Assembly: GCA_964384595.1 (NCBI GenBank)
Contig: CAYLLY010000051.1
Span: 1 to 12,896 of the forward strand
Origin: SCTG01 sp964384595
GTDB taxonomy: Bacteria > Nitrospirota > Nitrospiria > Nitrospirales > NS-4
Length of the DNA stretch: 12,896 nt
Direction: 5' to 3'
The translations under genes were made by a program, and so were the position numbers. The notes beneath the pieces were generated by a model. The model did no database searches and had not been told where the DNA came from. It worked only from the letters and a program-made list of their open reading frames with translations. Positions 1 to 6,723 of this stretch are shown piece after piece (the first letter of the stretch is position 1; each line of letters begins with the position of its first letter).

Positions 1-253
1 TCATCCAGTCGGTCTGACCGAGCTTCTCCAGCTCCAGGTACATGGTGACCCACGGGCACATCATCTCAGGGAAGACCTCGCAGAACCCACCCTTGCGCAC
101 GCCGCCGCAGGGGCCATGGCTCATGAATTTGGGACATTCAGCCTTGTCGCCGGCTCCCGGGATCGAAGGGCGGTTGTGGATCCCGCCGGGCGCGCCGAGG
201 GGAGGAGGGCCCGGGTGAATCAAGGCGGCGGGCTTGGTCGGCTCATCCGGCAT
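1..253 (-). CDS. Methylenetetrahydrofolate reductase C-terminal (zinc/cysteine) domain protein, 3' part cut by window edge
   Basis: I translated this from the minus strand: 84 codons are open from ATG at 253 to the window edge. The first ~35 residues are Pro/Gly-rich and probably disordered. Residues 40-70 carry the cysteine pattern of the MTHFR C-terminal domain: CPKxM at 40-44, GPCGG at 47-51, then C58 and C66 followed by PW and an aromatic residue. In acetogens this domain occurs in MetV, the zinc-containing partner of the MetF reductase, and in other bacteria it is found fused to or next to MetF. Its ATG overlaps the TGA of tldE by one base (TGATG), which points to translational coupling in the tldD-tldE operon. 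Whether the protein ends soon after the window edge or continues into a MetF reductase domain cannot be seen. The link to C1-folate metabolism is family knowledge; cotranscription with tldDE is inferred from the overlap. Confidence 0.8.
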   Translation of the reverse strand, partial: MPDEPTKPAALIHPGPPPLGAPGGIHNRPSIPGAGDKAECPKFMSHGPCGGVRKGGFCEVFPEMMCPWVTMYLELEKLGQTDWM

Positions 254-1809
254 CAGAGGGATTCCATATAGCCCGCGATCTCATTGAGCCTCAGCTTGGA
301 TACCGCGATCTCAGGCGCGTACACGACCTCATCCGCCGCCCAGGAGACCGTCCCCTTGCCCTTGCCGGTGATGCCCATGATGTTCCTCAGGACATTGTGG
401 ATGTTGTCGTTGATGCGCACGGTGTTGGCCTTGACGGGCGCCGCCAATTTGCCGTCCTTGATCACGTACGAGTCACCGACCACCGTCGCGGTGAAGTCCC
501 CGGCCCGCAGTCCGTTGATGGGATAAGTGTACCAGATCCGGCCGATGTACACACCGTTCTGCACCCGGCGCAGGAGATCCTCGCGGGTTTTCCTTTCCGG
601 GCTTTCGATCAGGACATTGGTGGGCGAAACGGATGGCGCCATATCGAACCGGCGTCCGCCGCCCCCTGAATACCGGAACCCGTTGCGCGGTGTCAGGGCG
701 TCGAGGTGATCTTCGGGGGGCACGCCGAGTTTTTCCTTGGCGGTAGGGTCCCGCAGAATCCGCTCCGTTTCGTAGAAACTCGACAAGAGGCCGACGAGCT
801 TCCCATTCTTGATCAGATCGGTCCGTCCGGTGGGGAGGCCTTCACAGGTGATCCCTTTACTGCCCATATGGCCCGGCAACGCTCCATGGTCGTACAGGTT
901 GAGTGTGTCGTGCGCGACCTGGCGGCCGAGTTGTCCGTGGAAGGTCGAGGTGCAATCGTAGAAGCTCCCGACTTCGAGGCTCGGCAGGATGAGATGGTTC
1001 ACCAGGTCCGAGACGGGCTGCGGCCCCAGAATCACGGCGTAGTCGCCGTCCGTGACCCGGACGCCGCCGACCTGCGAGACGGCGTTCCGGGCCGCTTCGG
1101 ATCCGGCGTCTCCCTTGAACGCGCTCAATCGGGTATTGCAGCCGTAGCCGGTGCCCTTTGCGCCCTCCCGTTCCACCATCGCGGTGACGAACGAGGCGAT
1201 CAGCGTGGACTCATCGGTCTGGACCTTGGGAAGGTGGGTGGAGCCGATCGCCATCCGCTCTAGCAGAAACGTGACGTCGCCTCCGACGATGAGGCCCAAC
1301 TCGCGCAGCTTGTGCCCGGCCTTCGCCAGGGCCTTCAGGCGGCCGGCCCTCGTGAATTCATCCAGCGCCTTGGCGAGGACCCGCCAGCCGGCCTGGACGA
1401 GATCCGCGTTCTTGAGGTCCATGGCTTTCGAGTCGTGGTATTTGGCCAGCGTGCGTCGTTCTGCGGATGGACGGGGCAGGGTCGTGAACTCCGGATCGGA
1501 GACGGCGCTACGGCGGGCTCTCTCCAAGGCCGTCTTCACCCCGTTCAGCGAGAGGTCGCCGGCCTCGCTGCCAAGCCCGATGCGGGGACCCTTGCCGTTC
1601 CCGAAGACGGCCCGCACGCCGATCCCGTAGGACTCCGAGGACTTGGGCTCTTCGACGCCGTTGCAGGGAATGTGCGAGGTGTAATTCAGGCGGACGGTCA
1701 GGCTCGCGTTGCTCGCGACGAACACTTCCGCTTCCTGGACGTCCTTCTGGCGCCGGAGCCAGCGAAGCCCGTCTTCGGCGGTGCGCTTAAGCGTCGGCAG
1801 GCCGATCAT
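253..1809 (-). CDS. pmbA: TldE/PmbA-family protein, non-catalytic partner of TldD
   Basis: This 518-residue protein is the paralogous partner of the TldD encoded immediately upstream. The N-terminal half has the family's mixed alpha/beta segment with SYGIGVRAVF at about 60-69. The C-terminal half has the conserved beta-rich region: GDYAVILGPQPVSDLV at 255-270, the H308-G309-A310-LPG loop, EGLPTGRTDLIKNGKLVGLL at 323-342, and INGLRAGDFTATVVG at 431-445. No HExxxH motif is present, as expected for TldE/PmbA, which lacks the zinc site and forms a heterodimeric protease with TldD. It is longer than the E. coli homologue (about 450 residues); part of the excess lies in a Gly/Arg-rich insertion around 352-390. 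It starts 9 nt after the tldD stop, with a weak purine-rich ribosome site (TAGGGA), so coupled translation is likely. Known family roles are cytoplasmic peptide degradation, including microcin B17 maturation and antitoxin turnover; the substrate here is unknown. Confidence 0.88.
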   Translation of the reverse strand: MIGLPTLKRTAEDGLRWLRRQKDVQEAEVFVASNASLTVRLNYTSHIPCNGVEEPKSSESYGIGVRAVFGNGKGPRIGLGSEAGDLSLNGVKTALERARRSAVSDPEFTTLPRPSAERRTLAKYHDSKAMDLKNADLVQAGWRVLAKALDEFTRAGRLKALAKAGHKLRELGLIVGGDVTFLLERMAIGSTHLPKVQTDESTLIASFVTAMVEREGAKGTGYGCNTRLSAFKGDAGSEAARNAVSQVGGVRVTDGDYAVILGPQPVSDLVNHLILPSLEVGSFYDCTSTFHGQLGRQVAHDTLNLYDHGALPGHMGSKGITCEGLPTGRTDLIKNGKLVGLLSSFYETERILRDPTAKEKLGVPPEDHLDALTPRNGFRYSGGGGRRFDMAPSVSPTNVLIESPERKTREDLLRRVQNGVYIGRIWYTYPINGLRAGDFTATVVGDSYVIKDGKLAAPVKANTVRINDNIHNVLRNIMGITGKGKGTVSWAADEVVYAPEIAVSKLRLNEIAGYMESL

Positions 1810-1818
1810 GGGGGATCC

Positions 1819-3396
1819 CTACGCCGATCCGGTGAGGCGCGCGCGGCTTCGAATGGTCGGTCCGCCGTTGCCCAATCGGCGGCTTTGCATGGGCTGGCCT
1901 TTCCCGCAATTCGGGATGGGATAGAGGTGGAAATCCCGTCCCATCGCGTCCACCTTCATCAGGAAGTCCTTGGTGTCGGCCATGATGCCTCCGCCCCGGT
2001 ACAACTGCCCGAGCTGCCCGTTGCGGATCTCGTAGACTTTCTGGGCGGAGATCCGGAAGTTTTCCCTCGATTCGGCGATGGACGGGATACGGTGCCCCAC
2101 GACGTAGAACCCCTTGTCGACGCCGCGGATGATGTCTTCGGGGGCGTGCGTGCCCGCGCCGAACACGGTCGTGGACATCCGCACGAGGGGCACGAGATAG
2201 GCTTCCGTGGCCACGCACGAGCCGTTGGGGGGCACGCCGAGGATGGCCGCCGTCTGGCGGCTGTTCATGAAGCCCTTGAAGACGCCCTTCTCGATGTGTG
2301 CGACCTTCTTTCCGGGCGTCCCTTCGTGATCGTATTTGTAATGTCCGAACCCCGGCAGCGAGGGGTCCGAGTACGCAGTGACGAGCGGGGAGGCGATCTT
2401 TTTGCCGATCATGGTGTCCTGCAGCGAGCGCAGCAGCCAGCTTCGGCCCGCGTAGGCGGTCTCCATTTTCAGCGCCCGGTCCAGTTCGGTGGGGTGCCCG
2501 ATGATCTCATGCGCCAGGAGCGCGTTGAAGTGGGGATCCGTCACCACCACGACTTCCTTGTCCGAGTTGCGCAGCGGCGGGGAATTGGCCAGCTTGACGG
2601 CATCGCGGGCGAGATTGGTCGAAAAGGTGAGCAGGTCGAGGTTGCGAATATGCTCCTCGATGATGCCCTCGGTAATGACCTCCCAGCCCCGCTGATGGCC
2701 GATGGTGTCGGACAGTTCCTGATGGCCGGTTTCACTGACGGCGACCACGTACGCGCTCCCGCTCGTCAGCGCGAAGGATTGGTCGATGCAGGCGCCCTCG
2801 GAGCTCGTGAAGAGCTCGCGCGAGAACATCGTCCCGGCGCTGACGGCGTTGTATTGCAGCTGTTCGTCGACGTCTTGAACCGCGCGCGAGACATCGGCGA
2901 CGTACCGGACCATGTCTTCGATCCGGACTCGCCGGGGGTCGACGGCGTAGTCGGCTTTGACGGTATCGCGATGGACCTCGATCGGAGCCAGGCGGGTATC
3001 GTACAGGGATTCGCCGAGCTCCTTGTATTTGCTCCTCGCGTGGGCCTTCTGGCGGGCGTTGGCGACGGCGCGCTCGTACGCGTGCTTCAGGCCGGCCGCC
3101 AGCCGTTGGGTGAGGTGGGGGAGATCGGCCGTTCCCAGGGCCTGCCCGAAATACCCCGGCGCGACGGCCCCATCGCCGGCGAGCACCCGGATCCCGACTC
3201 CCATGAGGCTGTCCTCGGCGGAATATTTGGGATCGCCGTTTTCCGCACCTGCCTGCTTCTCCTCGATCACTTCGATCCGGAGGTCCGCATAGCGGCAGAA
3301 CTTGTGATCAGACGGCGCGTCTGCGGTAAACTCGGCCGCTGCTTTCTTGATGGCTTCCACCACGTCGGTCGTGATGGCTTTTGATGTCGTCGGCAT
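1819..3396 (-). CDS. tldD: TldD-family zinc metalloprotease, catalytic subunit
   Basis: This 525-residue protein carries the zinc protease signature HEIIGH at 296-301 (HExxxH; E297 as catalytic base), preceded by the strand VVVVTDPHFNALLA. A C-terminal cysteine, C497 in PNCGKGQP, matches the third zinc ligand of TldD. Conserved family segments include EGTPGKKVAHIEKGVFKGFM (358-377), the HR-PSIAESRENFRIS region (435-450), and QLYRGGG (465-470). With the downstream TldE it should form the cytoplasmic heterodimer in which unfolded peptides are threaded to the buried active site. The start is chosen because GAGAGGG lies about 7 nt upstream of the ATG at 3396 and a promoter is found just beyond it. 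It is slightly longer than E. coli TldD (about 480). No RiPP biosynthesis genes are visible beside it, so a housekeeping or regulatory proteolysis role is the safer reading. Confidence 0.92.
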   Translation of the reverse strand: MPTTSKAITTDVVEAIKKAAAEFTADAPSDHKFCRYADLRIEVIEEKQAGAENGDPKYSAEDSLMGVGIRVLAGDGAVAPGYFGQALGTADLPHLTQRLAAGLKHAYERAVANARQKAHARSKYKELGESLYDTRLAPIEVHRDTVKADYAVDPRRVRIEDMVRYVADVSRAVQDVDEQLQYNAVSAGTMFSRELFTSSEGACIDQSFALTSGSAYVVAVSETGHQELSDTIGHQRGWEVITEGIIEEHIRNLDLLTFSTNLARDAVKLANSPPLRNSDKEVVVVTDPHFNALLAHEIIGHPTELDRALKMETAYAGRSWLLRSLQDTMIGKKIASPLVTAYSDPSLPGFGHYKYDHEGTPGKKVAHIEKGVFKGFMNSRQTAAILGVPPNGSCVATEAYLVPLVRMSTTVFGAGTHAPEDIIRGVDKGFYVVGHRIPSIAESRENFRISAQKVYEIRNGQLGQLYRGGGIMADTKDFLMKVDAMGRDFHLYPIPNCGKGQPMQSRRLGNGGPTIRSRARLTGSA

Positions 3397-3444
3397 CTTG
3401 GAACCCTCTCATTAGGGTACATCACTGATATCAAAAACGCTAAA

Positions 3445-3474
3445 ATTATATTGGAACGCCCGACAGGAGAGCAA
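3445..3474 (-). promoter_or_regulatory. Sigma70-type promoter of the tldD operon
   Basis: Read on the minus strand, there is a perfect -10 TATAAT (3445-3450) and a -35 TTGCTC (3469-3474, three of six consensus bases) separated by 18 bp. The predicted transcript starts near 3438 and leaves a leader of about 40 nt with the GAGAGGG ribosome site before tldD. Confidence 0.55.
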
Positions 3475-3567
3475 GAAAAACCGGGACGATTCTTGGGATT
3501 AGCTCAAAAAACCTGACAAAGGGCCGATTTCGGTCAGTATTTCAATTGCTTGCGCATGATAGGGCCA

Positions 3568-3622
3568 AAGGCCTATGGGAAGGGTCCAGGTTAGGCCTTC
3601 GTAAGAGCGCCAGGTAGGTCTT
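3568..3622 (+). promoter_or_regulatory. Triple TAGGCCTT-like operator candidate upstream of por
   Basis: Three related octamers are seen: an inverted copy AAGGCCTA (3568-3575), TAGGCCTT (3592-3599), and TAGGTCTT (3615-3622). The last two are direct repeats with a 23-bp period, about two turns of the helix, which would place two protomers on the same face of the DNA. The region GGTTAGGCCTT (3589-3599) plus GGTAGG (3613-3618) recurs upstream of aclB. The site ends 3 bp before the -35 box of the first por promoter, a normal position for an activator. The binding protein is unknown; the function is inferred from repetition and position. Confidence 0.5.
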
Positions 3623-3625
3623 CTT

Positions 3626-3654
3626 TTGAGTTGCATTGGAACAGGGGTTATCAT
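3626..3654 (+). promoter_or_regulatory. Candidate promoter P1 of the por operon
   Basis: The -35 box is TTGAGT (3626-3631) and the -10 box is TATCAT (3649-3654, five of six consensus), with a 17-bp spacer. The predicted start near 3661 gives a leader of about 198 nt. The acl operon has the same -35 octamer TTGAGTTG and the same spacer, which raises confidence. Confidence 0.5.
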
Positions 3655-3709
3655 ACCCTCGGGGTGCTGAAAATAGTCGCGGATGTGGTTGGTCGGAGGC
3701 TTTTTCACA

Positions 3710-3737
3710 TTGACAATATTCACGGTCTTTTGATAAG
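3710..3737 (+). promoter_or_regulatory. Candidate second por promoter P2
   Basis: A consensus -35 TTGACA (3710-3715) is followed after 16 bp by GATAAG (3732-3737; four of six bases). It would start transcription near 3744 and give a leader of about 115 nt that still contains the two hairpins before porB. It may be used with, or instead of, P1. Confidence 0.35.
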
Positions 3738-3802
3738 CTTCACCCATTATTTTCGTAAATAGGTTAAGCCACTTAATGCATTGTAACGAAAGGGGATTTT
3801 CA

Positions 3803-3850
3803 CGTTCTTCACGTGACGAACGGTGTAGGTTCGGATTGAACCTAAGGAGG
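3803..3850 (+). promoter_or_regulatory. Paired inverted repeats abutting the porB ribosome binding site
   Basis: The first element (3803-3822) is a 20-bp palindrome with one mismatched pair: arms CGTTC and GAACG around the perfect core TCACGTGA. Being nearly loopless, it resembles a dimeric repressor operator; it can also fold as a hairpin. The second (3826-3844) is a 7-bp perfect hairpin, TAGGTTC and GAACCTA, with a 5-nt loop. Its 3' arm runs directly into the Shine-Dalgarno AGGAGG (3845-3850), 8 nt before the porB ATG. This arrangement could control access to the ribosome site or protect the 5' end of a long operon mRNA. Regulation is inferred, not shown. Confidence 0.45.
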
Positions 3851-3858
3851 GCGGGCAC

Positions 3859-4755
3859 ATGAGTCTCGATTACGTCAAGTTTTCCCCTGGGTTTGACAAG
3901 TTCATGCCCAAGGAATATCGCGATATGGTGGAGCATGGTCCCTTCGGCAGGAAGGTGACCGTTTCGCAGATGGGGTCGTTCAAAGAGATCCTGGAAGAGC
4001 ATCCCATGTGCGCGGGCTGCGCGATGACCTTGTTCATCCGGCTGGCCATGATCTCGTTCCCCAATCCGGAGGATACCATCACGGTGGGGACCGCCGGCTG
4101 CGGGCGCCTGGCCATTTCCCAGGCCGCCGTTCCCTTCGTGTATGGTAATTACGGCGATCAGAACGCCGTGGCCAGCGGGTTAAGCCGGGGGTTGAAGTTG
4201 CGGTTTGGCGATAAGCCCAAGGACGTGGTCGTGATGGCCGGCGACGGCGGCATGGCCGACATCGGGTTCAGCATGACCCTGCATTCCTGGTTCCGCAAGG
4301 AGCGGTTCACCACGATCATGCTGGACAACGAAGTCTACGGGAATACCGGCGGCCAGGAGAGCGGCATGACCAACAAGGGCCAGGTCCTCAAGATGGCGCC
4401 GTTGGGCAAGAAGTTCGAGAAGATGGATATGGTCGGCATGGCCAAGCTGGCCGGCTGCGCGTACGTGGCCACGGTTGTGCCGAACAATCCCCGGCGCGTC
4501 GAGAACGTGATCAAGAAAGCCGTCCTGATCGCCCGCGAGATCGGGCCGACGTACATCCAGGCTTACACGTCCTGCAACATCGAATACTCCATTCCGACCG
4601 ACAAGGTGATGGAAGACGCCAAGAGCGTCGAGACAGACCGGTATGCGTTCTCCGAGCACATCACCGACGAGGCCAAGGAGTACCTGGCCATGCGGTACGG
4701 GTTCAAGGAGTATCTGCCGAAGCCGGCAACGGCGGCGGCCCTTCCGAAGGCATAG
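3859..4755 (+). CDS. porB: 2-oxoacid:ferredoxin oxidoreductase, beta (TPP-binding) subunit
   Basis: This 298-residue subunit binds thiamine pyrophosphate and the proximal [4Fe-4S] cluster of a pyruvate or 2-oxoglutarate:ferredoxin oxidoreductase. The TPP/Mg motif runs from GDGG at 128-131 to N157 (LDNEVYGNTGGQ). Four cysteines fit the cluster ligands of this family: C51 and C54 (CAGC), C81 (TAGCGR), and C239 (YTSCN). In autotrophs using the reductive TCA cycle the enzyme runs in the carboxylating direction with reduced ferredoxin. It is the first gene of a five-gene operon and has a consensus AGGAGG 8 nt before the ATG. About 45 residues precede the first cluster motif. Pyruvate versus 2-oxoglutarate specificity cannot be told from the sequence, so porB could equally be called forB or korB. 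Confidence 0.93.
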   Translation: MSLDYVKFSPGFDKFMPKEYRDMVEHGPFGRKVTVSQMGSFKEILEEHPMCAGCAMTLFIRLAMISFPNPEDTITVGTAGCGRLAISQAAVPFVYGNYGDQNAVASGLSRGLKLRFGDKPKDVVVMAGDGGMADIGFSMTLHSWFRKERFTTIMLDNEVYGNTGGQESGMTNKGQVLKMAPLGKKFEKMDMVGMAKLAGCAYVATVVPNNPRRVENVIKKAVLIAREIGPTYIQAYTSCNIEYSIPTDKVMEDAKSVETDRYAFSEHITDEAKEYLAMRYGFKEYLPKPATAAALPKA

Positions 4756-4794
4756 ACTGCACGTTCCCGGTCGGGGAAGAGGGAGGGACCAGAC

Positions 4795-5526
4795 ATGGCA
4801 AAGCGCTTCAATATTCGCATGGCGGGCGTCGGCGGCCAAGGGGTCGTGACCGGCTCGCATATCCTCAGCACGGCGGTGATCAAGGCCGGCGGGGAGAGCT
4901 CGATCGTCCCGTTCTACGGGTCGGAAAAGCGCATGGCGCCGGTTGAGAGTTACGTGCGGGTCTCGGATGAGCCGATCTACGAGATCGGCGAGATTACCTT
5001 TCCCCACATCTGCATCATCTTCCACCCTCAGGTGATCACGCACGGCAAATCGTACACGATGCCCTTCTATTTCGGGCTCAAGCAGAACGGCGTCCTGTTG
5101 ATCAACCACGACGGACCCATGAAACTGCCCCCGCTCGAAACGAACGAGCTCAAGGAGCGGAACGCCAAGCTCTATTACATTCCTGCGACGCAGCTCTCGC
5201 TCAAAGTCGCGGGTCTGGATCTGGCGACCAATATGGCGCTCATGGGCGCGATTGGGGCCATTACCCGGTTGACCACGCTCGAAGCGCTCGGGGAGGCCGT
5301 GAAGGACCGGTTCCTGGGGAAGGGCTTCGTGGTGTCCGGCGGGACCGCGGCGCTCGACAGTGTCGTGGAAAGGAAGTTCAAGCAAAAACAGGAGTTGATC
5401 GACAAGAACATCGCCGTTATCAAGGCCGGGTGGGATTACGCCGAGGAACACGGCTGGGGCGTTGAAGAGAGGGCTGAGGCGAAAAAGGCCGACGATCGGG
5501 CCGCCGCTGAGGCTGCCTCCCGCTGA
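4795..5526 (+). CDS. porG: 2-oxoacid:ferredoxin oxidoreductase, gamma subunit
   Basis: This 243-residue protein has the family's N-terminal glycine-rich loop GVGGQGVVTGS at 11-21, followed by the FYGSEKRMAPVESYVRVSD segment typical of OFOR gamma domains (the region that helps bind CoA and shape the dimer). A DLATNMALMGAIGAI helix lies at about 141-155. The last ~30 residues (EERAEAKKADDRAAAEAASR) are a charged Ala/Glu-rich tail, probably a flexible extension. The start is supported by GGGAGGG (4781-4787), 7 nt upstream of the ATG, and a 39-nt gap separates it from porB. It is a soluble cytoplasmic subunit of the same complex as its neighbours. Confidence 0.92.
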   Translation: MAKRFNIRMAGVGGQGVVTGSHILSTAVIKAGGESSIVPFYGSEKRMAPVESYVRVSDEPIYEIGEITFPHICIIFHPQVITHGKSYTMPFYFGLKQNGVLLINHDGPMKLPPLETNELKERNAKLYYIPATQLSLKVAGLDLATNMALMGAIGAITRLTTLEALGEAVKDRFLGKGFVVSGGTAALDSVVERKFKQKQELIDKNIAVIKAGWDYAEEHGWGVEERAEAKKADDRAAAEAASR

Positions 5527-5548
5527 TCCCAAGAAAGAGGAGACCTAC

Positions 5549-5875
5549 ATGTATCTTGTTGCCGATATTGACGTCGACATCTGTGCCGCGACGAGTTGCA
5601 AGCTGTGCACGCAGTATTGCCCGGAGGCCAACACGATTCTCTATAACGACAATGCGGGCAAGGAAAAGGGCCTCAAGTACGGCTCGGCGTACGTGGCGGT
5701 GGACCGCTGCAAGGGCTGCGCGCAATGCGTGTGGGTCTGTGACAATATGGCCAAACACCATGCCATCAAGATGACGATGATCGACCAACTGCCCAAGGCG
5801 GCCATCACCGACCGCATCACCTACCTCGACAACGGCGGGACCAAGGCAATAGCCGCTCCGGTTGAAGTGGCGTAG
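5549..5875 (+). CDS. porD: 2-oxoacid:ferredoxin oxidoreductase, delta (2[4Fe-4S] ferredoxin) subunit
   Basis: This 108-residue protein is the ferredoxin-like electron-transfer subunit. The first cluster motif is C12, C17, C20, C24-P and the second is C54, C57, C60, C64, which together would ligate two [4Fe-4S] clusters between the catalytic beta subunit and external ferredoxin. The first motif has four residues between its first two cysteines instead of the usual two, and the second motif lacks the proline after its last cysteine. The start at 5549 is preferred over an upstream in-frame ATG at 5462, because that one lies inside porG while 5549 follows AGAGGAG with 6-nt spacing. The C-terminal ~40 residues after the clusters are specific to this five-subunit type. 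Confidence 0.92.
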   Translation: MYLVADIDVDICAATSCKLCTQYCPEANTILYNDNAGKEKGLKYGSAYVAVDRCKGCAQCVWVCDNMAKHHAIKMTMIDQLPKAAITDRITYLDNGGTKAIAAPVEVA

Positions 5876-5882
5876 GGAGGGA

Positions 5883-6641
5883 ATGAAGTTGCTGCAAACC
5901 CTTCCTGCTGATAAAGAGCGCATCATTGTGCCTGGACCGGCCGGCTTCATGCCTCCGTCCGCCGCCCAACTCGGCGTGGAATTGCCTCCCTCGGGGGTCG
6001 GCATTGCTTACGGGCATCACACGCCGGAGGACATCGCGATCGCCGAGATCGCCCGACAGATGCTCACCAAGCCGAACGCCACGATCTTTCCCGGCCCCAT
6101 GGTGCTCTGGGCCTGGAACGAGCACGCGCTCGAGAAAGCCGCCGCGGTGTTGGAGATCGCCGCGCAGATTCCCAATGTCATGATCATCCCTATGCCGGAC
6201 TATCGGCCGAAGTACCCCAAGGTGGATCCGGAGGAAGTCATCAATCCGAATCACCCGAACCTGACCATCTGGGGCAACAAGATCGAAGCCTGCATTTTCG
6301 TCGGCGTGCATTGCCACTATGCGAACCTGACACTGAAGATGATCCGCGCCGGCACGAACTGCTGCACGTCGGCGCTCTGTGCCGAGCAGGGCCATGAAGA
6401 CGCGATGCTGAGCGTCCACGACATGGACGCGGCCAAACTTCGGAAAGTGGCCAAGATCTTCAAGCGGGTGCGCGAAGAATTGAAAATCCCGCTCCCGGCC
6501 GACGGTAGGACCGTCCGCTATACCGGCCTGCAGAGCCGCGTGAACGGGGGCGAGACCCACGTGGACCCGATGTCGTTCAAACTGGCGTCTCCTCCTCCTG
6601 CCGGTGTGCATATGCCGCCGGAAGGACAGAAGCCGCATTAA
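5883..6641 (+). CDS. porE: Five-subunit 2-oxoacid:ferredoxin oxidoreductase, epsilon subunit
   Basis: This protein of about 252 residues corresponds to the fifth (epsilon) subunit found in Hydrogenobacter For/Por-type complexes and in Nitrospira. Such proteins are often annotated as CO dehydrogenase beta-subunit family because of a Rossmann-like nucleotide-binding fold. Visible features are VPGPAGFMPPSA near the N-terminus, FPGPMVLWAWNEHALEKAA at about 70-88, the string IWGNKIEACIFVGVHCHYANLTLKM, and a Cys-rich GTNCCTSALCAEQGHED segment. The biochemical role of epsilon is not settled. It begins 7 nt after porD. GGAGG (5876-5880) lies only 2 nt from the ATG at 5883, which is too close, so an in-frame TTG at 5889 with 8-nt spacing is an alternative start. 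An even earlier in-frame TTG at 5862 overlaps porD. Confidence 0.85.
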   Translation: MKLLQTLPADKERIIVPGPAGFMPPSAAQLGVELPPSGVGIAYGHHTPEDIAIAEIARQMLTKPNATIFPGPMVLWAWNEHALEKAAAVLEIAAQIPNVMIIPMPDYRPKYPKVDPEEVINPNHPNLTIWGNKIEACIFVGVHCHYANLTLKMIRAGTNCCTSALCAEQGHEDAMLSVHDMDAAKLRKVAKIFKRVREELKIPLPADGRTVRYTGLQSRVNGGETHVDPMSFKLASPPPAGVHMPPEGQKPH

Positions 6642-6669
6642 AAGAGATTTATTTAGAGGTATTGAATAT

Positions 6670-6696
6670 CCCGGTGCAGTTGATCGAAGCACCGGG
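6670..6696 (+). promoter_or_regulatory. Intercistronic hairpin between porE and porA
   Basis: CCCGGTGC and GCACCGGG form a perfect 8-bp stem around an 11-nt loop in the 82-bp gap before porA. No T-run follows, so it is not an intrinsic terminator. It is placed to act in mRNA processing or stability and could set the porA level separately from the four upstream genes. An AT-rich stretch precedes it (6642-6669), but I could not define a convincing promoter there. Confidence 0.4.
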
Positions 6697-6723
6697 CCCA
6701 GCTAGCTCGGTGAGGAGGCCACA

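Larger units (their letters stand above)
3397..3858. other. 462-bp AT-richer divergent intergenic region
   Basis: This region lies between the divergently transcribed tldD and porB and is visibly AT-richer than the flanking genes. It holds, from left to right, the tldD promoter (minus strand), three copies of a TAGGCCTT-like site, two candidate por promoters and a hairpin-rich leader, each listed separately. A minus-strand reading frame from an ATG near 3750 to a TAA at 3499 is open for about 84 codons. It has no Shine-Dalgarno and uses codons (ATA, CTA, AGA) unlike the neighbours, so it is not called as a gene. Confidence 0.7.

Noticed and set aside
1312..3384. A 690-codon plus-strand open frame across tldE and tldD
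   Set aside because: It is antisense to two recognised genes, has an Arg/Gly/Asp/His-rich composition typical of the opposite strand of GC-rich genes, and shows no domain.
3591..3604. A LysR-type box (TTA-N8-TAA) in the por upstream region
   Set aside because: The 3' half is absent from the matching acl element, so the conserved part is the TAGGCCTT repeat and not a LysR dyad.
4180..5532. A 450-codon minus-strand frame across porB and porG
   Set aside because: It is a GC-driven shadow of two well-identified subunits, with no ribosome site or recognisable motif.
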